A stretch of DNA of 64,000 nt from Hungatella effluvii. GTDB taxonomy: Bacteria > Bacillota > Clostridia > Lachnospirales > Lachnospiraceae. A program made the translations under genes and the position numbers. A model generated the notes under the pieces. The model ran no database searches. It was not told the origin of the DNA and saw only the letters and a list, made by a program, of their open reading frames with translations. Positions 53,005 to 60,644 of the stretch are shown here, piece by piece; positions within the stretch are counted from its first letter, which is position 1; the number at the start of each line of letters is the position of its first letter. Location: NCBI RefSeq assembly GCF_003201875.1, contig NZ_QJKD01000021.1, forward strand, positions 35,120 through 99,119. The letters run 5' to 3'.

Positions 53005-53481
53005 TCAGAATGTAAATACGCCAGACCAGTCGAAATCAGCCGATTCCTCCAGGCTTTTCGGCCAGGAAGCGCACCAGTCGGGCACACAGGGCTGTGTCAC
53101 CCGATCGAGGCTGGGAGTATAGGGCTTCAAGTCGATGACCGGTGTGTTGTCACGTGCGTCGATATGGCTGAGTCCGATGATGCCGGCCGCCGGATCGATT
53201 CGAAGAATCTGCGCCGTTGAGAGCGCGACAGGGTTAGGGCGTTCCGGGGAGCGGGTGGCAAAGGTGCCCAGCGTCTCCGGCGAATTGCGGTAGGGAGAGC
53301 TGACCTTAAGCACACTGCGGGAAGCTTCATTGTCACAGGCGTCGAACCACCAGAAGATCTGAATATGGCTGAAGCCATCCAGTCCCTCCAGGGCGGAACG
53401 ATAAGGCTTTTCCAATAAAATGAGTGGCATTTCATTCTGAAATACAACTTTGCCGACAGGCTTTACTATGAGATTGTTCAT
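53005..53481 (-). CDS. TsaA/TrmO-type tRNA N6-methyltransferase
   Basis: 158 residues of the TsaA (UPF0066) beta-barrel family; the E. coli member TrmO methylates t6A37 of tRNA-Thr using SAM. Conserved blocks are EGLDGFSHIQIFWWF, GTFATRSPERPNPVALS and DARDNTPVIDLKPYTPSLD. It is the first gene of a two-gene minus-strand unit with the acetyltransferase. Confidence 0.9.
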   Translation of the reverse strand: MNNLIVKPVGKVVFQNEMPLILLEKPYRSALEGLDGFSHIQIFWWFDACDNEASRSVLKVSSPYRNSPETLGTFATRSPERPNPVALSTAQILRIDPAAGIIGLSHIDARDNTPVIDLKPYTPSLDRVTQPCVPDWCASWPKSLEESADFDWSGVFTF

Positions 53482-53587
53482 GCTTTTTTGTCCTTTTTCG
53501 TTTTATTACGGCGCCGTTATCTTAATTGTAGCAAGTGTTTTTTATACTTCAACCCCTTTTAAAAAAATTATAAAATTCGCAGAGGTC

Positions 53588-53616
53588 TTTCACGAATTTT
53601 GTGTTTATGATACAAT
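53588..53616 (+). promoter_or_regulatory. promoter of the ECF S-component gene
   Basis: TTTCAC at 53588-53593 and TACAAT at 53611-53616 with 17-bp spacing predict a start near 53623 and a leader of about 130 nt. No known riboswitch was recognised in the leader. Confidence 0.55.
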
Positions 53617-53753
53617 AAAACGGTGGTGGAGCAGGCGTGTGGCTGGAAAATAAAACTGGTATTGCTAAAAAGTTAAAAACTGGATATTTGAAACAGTCCA
53701 ATTTCGGTTTATAGTAAGTGCATTATCATTGAAAACCGGAAGGGAGACTTTGT

Positions 53754-54290
53754 ATGAAAACGAACAATAATACCAGAAAAATGGTAATGACGGCGCTGTT
53801 TATGGCGCTGGTATGTACAGCGACGATGGTGATCCGGATTCCGACACCAGGTACGAACGGATATATCCATCCGGGAGATGCGCTGGTAATTCTTTCGGGA
53901 ATCTTTCTTGGACCGGTTCAGGGACTCCTGGCCGCAGGAATTGGTTCCGCGCTGGCGGATTTCCTGGGCGGATATCTGCTGTACGTGCCGGCCACCTTTC
54001 TGATTAAGGGGCTGACCGCTTTTTGCTGCGGCCTTGTATTTCAGAGACTTTCAGCGACGGCCGGAAAACGGACCGCCGGTGTGGTGATCGGAGGGCTGAC
54101 TGACATGGTGTTTGTAGCCTGCGGGTACTGGCTTTATGAAACCTGTTTTTATGGAATGGCAGCGGCCCTGGCCAGCGTGCCGTCGAATTTGATTCAGGGC
54201 CTTGGAGGCCTTATTCTGGCCGTCATTCTGTATCCCGTCCTGGCTGTGTGCCGCCGCCAGATGGAGCAGGAGGAAAAGCGGCTGGAATAG
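53754..54290 (+). CDS. ECF transporter S component
   Basis: 178 residues with five or six hydrophobic segments, matching substrate-binding S subunits of energy-coupling-factor importers. YIHPGDALVILSGIFLGPVQGLLAAGIGSALADFLGGY is the characteristic region, spelled here in parts: HPGD near residue 38 and GSALADFLGGY near 65. It lacks its own ATPases and T subunit, so it must share a general ECF module encoded elsewhere. The vitamin transported is unknown. GGAAGGGAG precedes the ATG. Confidence 0.88.
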   Translation: MKTNNNTRKMVMTALFMALVCTATMVIRIPTPGTNGYIHPGDALVILSGIFLGPVQGLLAAGIGSALADFLGGYLLYVPATFLIKGLTAFCCGLVFQRLSATAGKRTAGVVIGGLTDMVFVACGYWLYETCFYGMAAALASVPSNLIQGLGGLILAVILYPVLAVCRRQMEQEEKRLE

Positions 54291-54316
54291 CGCGGAGAAA
54301 TTCCGGGAGGTTTTTT

Positions 54317-54727
54317 GTGGCAATTGCAAAGAAGCATAAAAGAACATTAGTCTATGGGGACAGTACCTATTACTGGTGGGTAAAGCGGGATGATGATTAT
54401 GACAGACCCGTACTGCATATCGCGTCGGAGGATAAAGGACTGATTGTGCTCTATCCCACGGAACAGCATGGGGAGCGGCGGTATCTGGTATCCATCGGAA
54501 GAGTATTTAAGAACAGAACGACGAGCGGCTGCTGGCAGCGGTACCGGATTCCGAAACTGGGCGCCGGGAAGAAGCCTGACGCAGGCCAGGATACAGAGAA
54601 AGCCGACGAGCCGGTTATGGAAGATTTTCCTGTTACGCCTGGATTTGTGGCCAGCCTTTTGGGCTGGTGCCTCGACGATGGAGATGCAGAGTGTGTGACA
54701 TGGAACGGAAGAGATATCTGGCTGTAG
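54317..54727 (+). CDS. hypothetical protein
   Basis: About 136 residues from GTG 54317, preceded by CGGGAGG 7 nt upstream; the frame is open back to 54248 inside the previous gene. It begins with basic residues (AIAKKHKRTLVYGDSTYYWWVKRDDD) and has a central Lys/Pro-rich linker. No family or catalytic motif was recognised. It follows the ECF gene by 26 nt and may be in its transcript. Confidence 0.6.
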   Translation: MAIAKKHKRTLVYGDSTYYWWVKRDDDYDRPVLHIASEDKGLIVLYPTEQHGERRYLVSIGRVFKNRTTSGCWQRYRIPKLGAGKKPDAGQDTEKADEPVMEDFPVTPGFVASLLGWCLDDGDAECVTWNGRDIWL

Positions 54728-54740
54728 GGAGGAACGGTAT

Positions 54741-54854
54741 ATGGCAGTAATTCTATCGCTGCAGGGCTGTATGGCCGTGGGAAAAACCACGGCCGTTCAG
54801 TATGTAAAGGAGCGCCGTCCTGAAATGGGTGATACCGCAGCGAATAAAATATAA
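54741..54854 (+). pseudogene. truncated P-loop kinase remnant (37 codons)
   Basis: A short frame with its own site (AGGGAGGAACG) encodes MAVILSLQGCMAVGKTT followed by AVQYVKERRP. GCMAVGKTT is a Walker A motif at the normal N-terminal position of a nucleoside-kinase-like P-loop protein, but the frame stops 20 residues later. It is most likely a broken gene whose remaining part has been lost; nothing else of it is seen before the deformylase gene. Confidence 0.65.
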
Positions 54855-54872
54855 ATGCAGGAGAGTGGAATC

Positions 54873-55322
54873 ATGGCAGTATTAAACATGCGTTACGACG
54901 GAGACGAGATACTGAGAAAGAAATGCAAAGAAGTGAAAGAGGTGGATGACCGGATCCGGGAAATCCTTAACGATATGACAGATACGCTTCATGCGACGCC
55001 TAACGGAGCTGCAATTGCAGCGAACCAGGTAGGAATTTTAAAACGCCTTGTCGTCATCGATATGGGAACCGGGCTCATGAAGCTGGTAAATCCCGTGATT
55101 GTGGAACAGACAGGGGAACAGGACTGCATCGAAGGCTGCCTAAGCTTTCCGGAGAAATACGGAAGGACCATTCGGCCCCAGACCGTAATCGTGAAGGCGC
55201 TGGATGAAAATGGAGAAGAGGTTACTCTGACCGGAATCGATGAGATGGCCAAATGTTTCTGCCACGAGCTGGATCATTTAGACGGAGTCTGCTTCGTCGA
55301 TAAGGTGACGGAGTGGCTGTGA
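54873..55322 (+). CDS. def: peptide deformylase
   Basis: This metalloenzyme removes the formyl group from nascent proteins. Its three motifs are present: GAAIAANQVG near residue 44, EGCLSFP near 87 and HELDHLDG near 131, with Cys and two His as iron ligands. The product is about 149 residues from ATG 54873, which has AGGAG 10 nt upstream; ATG 54855 gives a slightly longer form. It is not beside fmt or priA. Confidence 0.95.
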   Translation: MAVLNMRYDGDEILRKKCKEVKEVDDRIREILNDMTDTLHATPNGAAIAANQVGILKRLVVIDMGTGLMKLVNPVIVEQTGEQDCIEGCLSFPEKYGRTIRPQTVIVKALDENGEEVTLTGIDEMAKCFCHELDHLDGVCFVDKVTEWL

Positions 55323-55332
55323 CCCGTGCCAA

Positions 55333-55365
55333 GTCAAAAAGCGCCGCAGGCAGCGGGCTTTTTGA
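55333..55365 (+). terminator. hairpin after def
   Basis: GTCAAAAAGC pairs perfectly with GCTTTTTGAC 10 nt after the def stop codon. Confidence 0.6.
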
Positions 55366-55372
55366 CCCTCGC

Positions 55373-55441
55373 GGCAGTCGTCAGATGGATCCGCAGGCAA
55401 CGAGTCAGATGGCTCGCCAGCGGGTCCATCTGACGACTGCC
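55373..55441. repeat. long inverted repeat between def and the acetyltransferase gene
   Basis: GGCAGTCGTCAGATGGA at 55373-55389 pairs perfectly with 55425-55441, and the stem continues with CCGC/GCGG. The loop contains a smaller hairpin CGAG/CTCG. The end GACGACTGCCT recurs as a direct repeat at 55469. Confidence 0.8.
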
Positions 55442-55505
55442 TGTGGGAACAAACAGACAGGAATTGGACGACTGCCTTTATGGCGGAAATGGAGGGGACG
55501 GATCG

Positions 55506-56018
55506 ATGGAATACCGTCAGATCAGACCGGAGGATGCCCGGGAATATGTGGAAATGATGCGGTCCCTGGATTTAGAGACCGATATGATGATGCTGGAACC
55601 TGGGGAACGGAAAAATGACCCGGAGGCCGCCGCGGCCATGATCCGGGAGTCTCTGGCAGCAGGCGATTTCTTCCTGATTGCCAGGGAAGGGGAGACGATG
55701 GCGGGCGTGCTGACAGCTGAGCGGGGCCGCTACCGCCGAATCCGCCACGCGGCATATGTGGTAGTCGGAATCCGGGCCGGATACCGCGGCCGGGGCATCG
55801 GCACAGAGATGTTCAAACGCCTGGATGCATGGGCCGTATCCCAGGAAATCACCCGCCTGGAGCTGACCGTGAGAAAGGAAAATAAAGCCGCTGTCCATCT
55901 CTATGAAAAAAGCGGTTTTGTAATCGAAGGGCTCAGAAAGAACTCTATGCGTGTCGGCGGCGTCTACGCGGATGAGTATTACATGGCAAAATTTATCCCC
56001 CAAAATGAAGGGGCATAA
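55506..56018 (+). CDS. GNAT family N-acetyltransferase
   Basis: 170 residues from ATG 55506. The acetyl-CoA motif VGIRAGYRGRGIGTEMFKRL and the C-terminal NKAAVHLYEKSGFVIEGL are clear, as in RimI/spermidine-type acetyltransferases. The frame is open upstream to 55443, but GGAGGGGACGG precedes 55506 and gives the normal length. The substrate is unknown. Confidence 0.9.
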   Translation: MEYRQIRPEDAREYVEMMRSLDLETDMMMLEPGERKNDPEAAAAMIRESLAAGDFFLIAREGETMAGVLTAERGRYRRIRHAAYVVVGIRAGYRGRGIGTEMFKRLDAWAVSQEITRLELTVRKENKAAVHLYEKSGFVIEGLRKNSMRVGGVYADEYYMAKFIPQNEGA

Positions 56019-56075
56019 AACAGCACTGCACGAAGCGGTCAAACCGCTGAGTGCTCATAGCAGGGAGGAATGATC

Positions 56076-56552
56076 ATGCAATTACTATTTAAACAGCGGC
56101 TGTTTTCCTGGTTTGACAGTTACGACATCTATGACGAGAGTGGAAATACGGTCTATACGGTAAAGGGAAAATTAAGCTGGGGCCATTTGCTGGAAATCTA
56201 TGACCGTTTCGATAACCATATCGGAACCGTACAGGAGAGAGTGCTCACCTTTCTGCCTAAATTTCTGATGTACATAAACGGACAGGAGATCGGAGAAATC
56301 CGCAAGGAACTGACCTTTTTAAAGCCCAAATTCACGCTGGACTGTAACGGCTGGACGGTGGATGGAGACTGGCTGGAATGGGACTATCGTGTAAAAGACA
56401 GCGCAGGCAGTCTGATCATGACGGCCAGTAAAGAATTTCTCCACTTTTCAGACACGTATGTTCTCGATATTGTAAAGGAAGAGGACGCGCTCCTCTGTCT
56501 GATGATCGTACTCGCCATTGACGCGGCGAAATGTTCCGGCGGACAGGACTGA
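56076..56552 (+). CDS. LURP-one-related (tubby-like fold) protein
   Basis: 158 residues with the beta-rich pattern of LURP-one-related proteins: FDSYDIYDESGNTVYTVKGKL, ERVLTFLPKFLMYI, and DWLEWDYRVKDSAGSLIMTASKE, quoted as separate blocks. These proteins may bind membranes or lipids like phospholipid scramblases. The start at 56076 is used because GGGAGG is 7 nt upstream; ATG 56070 is only 1 nt away. Confidence 0.82.
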   Translation: MQLLFKQRLFSWFDSYDIYDESGNTVYTVKGKLSWGHLLEIYDRFDNHIGTVQERVLTFLPKFLMYINGQEIGEIRKELTFLKPKFTLDCNGWTVDGDWLEWDYRVKDSAGSLIMTASKEFLHFSDTYVLDIVKEEDALLCLMIVLAIDAAKCSGGQD

Positions 56553-56578
56553 CTTATTGTAACAGGAAATGTCACAAT

Positions 56579-57541
56579 TTATCTGCCGGATTCCCAGTGA
56601 TCAGGCATCTTTAACCAGGAAGGCAGACGGGTATCCCGGCTGCCTTTTGCGGCATTTATCTGCATCTGCGTAAGGAAAAAGGCATCCCTTAAATCGGCGC
56701 CTTTAAGATTGGCATCCCGCAGGTCGGTTCCCAGAAAGCACGTTCCGAAGAGACGGCATCCCCTCAAGTCGGCCGCAATGAGAAAGGAAGAAGAAAAATC
56801 CATGGCACTTAAGTCTGCCCCCTGAAAATGATATCCAAGGAAACGCAATGGCCCGGCACCATTCGTCCCGGGCGTTTTATGGGAAGAGGCGGAGTGGCTG
56901 CGGGCAGACCGCGAAATGCCTCCCTTTTTCGAAGGCAGCTTCTGAGAAGCCGCATAATCGAGCGTCAGGCGGATCGTCTCCTTCAACAGATCGTTGGCCG
57001 CAGTGATCCTATCGTGGATCCCGTCTTCCGTGAGGTCCTGCCGGGAACCGTCTGCCAGCTTCTCTAAGCCGGTCAGCGCGGCATGGATACGGGGGCGCAG
57101 TGCGGATGCGGGGCGCAGTATTGCGGCTTCCTCCAGATACCACATGGCCTCGTGCAGCTTTAATTCAAGGAAGAAGACGCGGAACATTTCCTCCGGATCA
57201 GGAAGCTGCCGCCAGCTCTTCCCCTGAAATACGATTTCTGTGGCCGTCTGCCCCGCCCCGAAGCAGTCGTAATTGATGCATCCCTTCAGGCGGCGTCCGG
57301 ACAGAGAACTGTGAACCTCGCAGGAGAAATCTTCACATAAGTGGGCGCAGGGAATCCCGGCTTCCTTATCGTCAGGGAATCCCTCCGCTTTGGAAAAATA
57401 GAGTGCCGTGCAGCACAGGCCGCAGCAGCGGGAACAGTCCGCGGCCAGACGTTCCCTCCTGTGGGAAATGAGGGCCGGGACCGGGGCTGCCCCACCGGAT
57501 ACCGCGTGCCGGTACGAGAAATTTTCGTGGATTGGTTCCAT
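56579..57541 (-). CDS. YkgJ-like Cys-rich domain fused to pentapeptide repeats
   Basis: 320 residues from ATG 57541 (AGGAGG 9 nt upstream). The N-terminal third carries CSRCCGLCCTAL followed by CAHLCEDFSC and CINYDC, the spacing of YkgJ/CxxCxxCC metal-binding proteins. The C-terminal part (about residues 245-300) contains pentapeptide repeats, such as ADLSAMDFSSSFLIAADLRG and GTDLRDANLKGADLRDAFF, that form a right-handed quadrilateral helix. The function is unknown; pentapeptide proteins sometimes mimic DNA. Confidence 0.82.
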   Translation of the reverse strand: MEPIHENFSYRHAVSGGAAPVPALISHRRERLAADCSRCCGLCCTALYFSKAEGFPDDKEAGIPCAHLCEDFSCEVHSSLSGRRLKGCINYDCFGAGQTATEIVFQGKSWRQLPDPEEMFRVFFLELKLHEAMWYLEEAAILRPASALRPRIHAALTGLEKLADGSRQDLTEDGIHDRITAANDLLKETIRLTLDYAASQKLPSKKGGISRSARSHSASSHKTPGTNGAGPLRFLGYHFQGADLSAMDFSSSFLIAADLRGCRLFGTCFLGTDLRDANLKGADLRDAFFLTQMQINAAKGSRDTRLPSWLKMPDHWESGR

Positions 57542-57700
57542 GTCATTCAGCCTCCTGTACTTGTAACGGATAGTATTCCATAGTATAATGCGGGTATCTG
57601 ACAGCGTCAAGGCCCTGCGGGCAAGTGCTACATCAGGGGGGCCAGTGTGCCACCCTGAAAATAGTCCGGTAAAAAGAATCAGAGAAATGAAGGTGGAGAG

Positions 57701-58288
57701 ATGAAGGAAACGGGTAATCCGATTGTCTGGCAGTCCCGGACGTGGCTGATGGACGCGCTGGCGGCTCTGATGGAGGAAAAGAAATTCGAAGAGATTACTG
57801 TGGTGGAAATATGCAGGCGGGCGGATTTATCAAGGCGGACATTTTATAGAAATTATTCCTCGAAGGAAGACCTGTTTCGAAGCTGCTGTGAAAGCCAGTG
57901 CAGGGAATATGTCCGGTATCTGGAACGGGATACCGCCTATTTTGCGGCGCACATCACAGAGGTGTATTTTTCGTTCTGGAAAGAGCATAAGAAATTTCTG
58001 CGGTCTGTATGCAGGGACGATAAGATCTGTTGTCTCATCGAGGTGTCCAACACGTACTGGCCCGAAATTTACGGCCGGCTGCAATCGTACTGGAAAGAAA
58101 CCATGAGCGGAGAAGAGCTGGAGTACTGTCTGTTTTTTAACATGGGAGGCTTATGGAATATTATGATGAAATGGCTTTTTGAGGAACCGGAGAGAAGCCC
58201 CTGTGAGATGGAGCGCATGATTCGAAGGTCTCTACAAAATTTACTGGCTGGCGATGAGAAATCGCCGGATAGGAGTGATGCAAAATGA
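57701..58288 (+). CDS. TetR family transcriptional regulator
   Basis: 195 residues. The N-terminal helix-turn-helix FEEITVVEICRRADLSRRTFYRNYSSKEDL (split around residues 27-56) is characteristic of TetR/AcrR. The C-terminal domain is similar to the TetR_C_8 group often found in Firmicutes. It overlaps the CDP-alcohol phosphotransferase gene by 4 nt (ATGA), which suggests co-regulation. Confidence 0.92.
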   Translation: MKETGNPIVWQSRTWLMDALAALMEEKKFEEITVVEICRRADLSRRTFYRNYSSKEDLFRSCCESQCREYVRYLERDTAYFAAHITEVYFSFWKEHKKFLRSVCRDDKICCLIEVSNTYWPEIYGRLQSYWKETMSGEELEYCLFFNMGGLWNIMMKWLFEEPERSPCEMERMIRRSLQNLLAGDEKSPDRSDAK

Positions 58289-58833
58289 AAAAATATACGA
58301 GAAAGGAACTGTTATCCATTCCAAACCTTATGGGATACTTCCGGCTTCTGATGATCCCGGTCTTTGTATATCTCTATCTCCATGCGGAGACGGACCGCGG
58401 CTATTACGCCGCGGCGGCTGTCATGGGAATATCGTCCATCACGGATATGTTTGATGGACTGGTTGCCCGAAAATTCAATATGATCACGGAATTCGGCAAA
58501 TTTCTGGACCCGTTTGCCGATAAGATGACGCACGGGGCCATTCTCTTATGCCTGTGGACCCGCTATCCGTATATGGCAGTTCTGGTGGTACTCTTTGTCC
58601 TCAAGGAGGGATTCATGGCGGTTATGGGCCTGGTGAAGCTGAGAGAGGGCAAGAAGCTTGACGGCGCCATGTGGTTTGGAAAAGTGTGCACGGCGCTGCT
58701 GTTTGTCGTCATGTTTGTACTCATTCTCGTGCCACATATCCCGGCCGCGGCGGCGAATGCACTGATTGCTGTCTGCGCCGTGGTCATGGCTGCGACACTC
58801 ATCCTGTACATACCTGTGTTTCGAAAAATGTGA
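58285..58833 (+). CDS. CDP-alcohol phosphatidyltransferase family protein
   Basis: This membrane enzyme of phospholipid synthesis has 182 residues and about four to six hydrophobic helices. It carries the family motif DGxxARxxxxxxxxGxxxDxxxD as DGLVARKFNMITEFGKFLDP followed by FADK. It probably makes phosphatidylglycerol phosphate (PgsA-like) or a related lipid. It is translationally coupled to the TetR regulator. Confidence 0.9.
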   Translation: MKKYTRKELLSIPNLMGYFRLLMIPVFVYLYLHAETDRGYYAAAAVMGISSITDMFDGLVARKFNMITEFGKFLDPFADKMTHGAILLCLWTRYPYMAVLVVLFVLKEGFMAVMGLVKLREGKKLDGAMWFGKVCTALLFVVMFVLILVPHIPAAAANALIAVCAVVMAATLILYIPVFRKM

Positions 58834-58861
58834 CACGCTCTGGTATTCGCGCCGGGAGGCA

Positions 58862-60211
58862 CTAGCGCTCAAAGCCATGCACCCAGCTGCCCTTCAGGAA
58901 ATAACGGAGAAAGACGACCGAGCTTAAGAACCAGGTCAGCGGATAGGCCCAGAATACTACGCGGATATCCGGAACAAAGTGAACGGTTACGGTGATGTAC
59001 GTCACCCGGATGATGCACCAGCAGACCATCATAACCAGCATGGGAACCGTGGATTTTCCGGCGCCGCGGAGAATTCCCGCGATACAGTGGGAAAATGCCA
59101 GAAGAAAATAGAACAGGGTCACCGTGCGGGCCTGGGCCGTTCCATTTATGATAACCTGCGGATCATTGTTAAAGGCGGAGATGAGCAGGGGCGAGAAGGC
59201 ATAGATGAAAATGCCGACGAGCTCCGCGGTGATGATGGAGCAGAGAATGCCAAAGCTGGCCCCCTTTTTCGCCCGCTCATACTGTCCGGCGCCGAGATTC
59301 TGGCTCACGAACGTGGTCAGGGCCATGGCAAAGCAGGTGATCGGCAGGAATCCAAAGCCTTCGATCTTCGAATAGGCGCCGCATCCCGCCATCGCCATTT
59401 TCCCGAAACGGTTGATATTGGACTGGACTACCACGTTAGCCAGAGAAATAACGGAGTTCTGAAAACCGGCCGGGAGACCGTTTGCGATGATCTGCCGCAG
59501 GAGTCCTGTGTCAAACCGGATGTTCTTTAAGCAGACCCGGTATTCCTCCGGACTTCTCATGAGCCGGCGCAGACAGAGAAACGCGCTGACAAACTGGGAG
59601 ATAATGGTGGCAAACGCCGCGGCTCCCACTCCAAAATGAAAGATTCCAACCAGCACAAGATCCAGCACGATGTTGATGAGAGACGATATAATGAGATAAA
59701 CCAGCGGATGGCGGCTGTCACCCACGGACTGCAGGATGCCGACAAACACGTTGTACATGACGAAGGACAGAGAGCCTGCAAAATACGTGCGGAAATAGAC
59801 GGTGGATTCCGGAAGTACATCGGCCGGGGTTCCCATCCAGACCAGAATAATCGGCGCCAGTACCACACCGATCACAGTCAGCACCGCCCCTGCGGCAAGG
59901 CCGAAGGCAATGGTGGTGTGAACGGCCTTCTGCACGTCACCGTGCCGCCCGGCACCGTAATACCGGGCGATGACCACACCGGCTCCGATTGCGATTCCGT
60001 TGAAGAAACCGACCATGAGGAAGATTAAGTTGCCGGAAGAGCTGACGGCAGCGAGGGCATTGCTTCCCAGAAAATTGCCGACAATCAGGGAATCGGCTGT
60101 ATTGTAAAGCTGTTGAAAAAGGTTCCCGAGAAATAAGGGAACAGCAAATGCGATAATTTTTTTCCAGATAGACCCCTCTGTCATCAGGGTCGAAGACGTG
60201 CTTTTTTCCAT
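58862..60211 (-). CDS. MATE family efflux transporter
   Basis: 449 residues with about 12 membrane segments. The MATE/NorM pattern is clear: FAVPLFLGNLFQQLYNTADSLIVG at the N terminus and the mirrored second half GLPAGFQNSVISLANVVVQS near residue 240. Such proteins export drugs or metabolites with Na+ or H+ exchange. Genes convergent on the plus strand end 28 nt away. Confidence 0.94.
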   Translation of the reverse strand: MEKSTSSTLMTEGSIWKKIIAFAVPLFLGNLFQQLYNTADSLIVGNFLGSNALAAVSSSGNLIFLMVGFFNGIAIGAGVVIARYYGAGRHGDVQKAVHTTIAFGLAAGAVLTVIGVVLAPIILVWMGTPADVLPESTVYFRTYFAGSLSFVMYNVFVGILQSVGDSRHPLVYLIISSLINIVLDLVLVGIFHFGVGAAAFATIISQFVSAFLCLRRLMRSPEEYRVCLKNIRFDTGLLRQIIANGLPAGFQNSVISLANVVVQSNINRFGKMAMAGCGAYSKIEGFGFLPITCFAMALTTFVSQNLGAGQYERAKKGASFGILCSIITAELVGIFIYAFSPLLISAFNNDPQVIINGTAQARTVTLFYFLLAFSHCIAGILRGAGKSTVPMLVMMVCWCIIRVTYITVTVHFVPDIRVVFWAYPLTWFLSSVVFLRYFLKGSWVHGFER

Positions 60212-60337
60212 AGTAAATCCGCTCCATAGTCATTGATTAATGTTTTGTATCAGTAGTGCGCAAGGCGCCATCCTTTATTCTACTACAGAAACAGCGGGAA
60301 TGGAATCAGTTTTTAGCGTCTTCTATCCACATACGTA

Positions 60338-60346
60338 ACCGTTCAG
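60338..60346. repeat. 9-bp direct repeat, left copy (target-site duplication)
   Basis: ACCGTTCAG immediately abuts the left end of the palindromic element at 60347; the identical 9 bp occur at 60636-60644 abutting its right end. Confidence 0.75.
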
Positions 60347-60635
60347 GTTACAGTCCACTCCCCACCAGGGGCACCGCGGTCCGGTTCGGCCGTGCAGGCT
60401 TCCTCAGCCTTTCCAGTTCCGGTTTCGGGCATAAGAAGTTCTAAACGTGCAGAATTTTTCTAAAAACCAGGTGAAATTCCCAAACTCGCTGCGCTCAGAC
60501 AAGTGGGAATTTCACCTGAACGAAAAATTTTGCACGTTAAGAACTTCTAATACCCTGCAAAGTCACAGGAAAGGCTGAGGAAGCCTGCACGGCCGAACCG
60601 GACCGCGGTGCCCCTGGTGGGGAGTGAACTGTAAC
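60347..60635. mobile_element. large palindromic element, copy 2, flanked by 9-bp direct repeats
   Basis: Outer arms 60347-60414 and 60568-60635 (68 bp, one mismatch), a middle stem around AAGAAGTTCT (60432-60460 with 60521-60549) and a perfect 15-bp inner stem 60468-60482 with 60504-60518 enclose a loop starting AACTCGCTGCGCTCAGACAA. The architecture and loop match copy 1 at 50290, while stem sequences differ. The direct repeats and lack of coding capacity suggest a non-autonomous (MITE-like) element. It sits at the 3' end of the ceramidase-like gene. Confidence 0.85.
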
Positions 60636-60644
60636 ACCGTTCAG
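60636..60644. repeat. 9-bp direct repeat, right copy
   Basis: ACCGTTCAG abuts the right end of the palindromic element and contains the stop codon (TCA on plus strand, 60641-60643) of the ceramidase-like gene. Confidence 0.75.
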
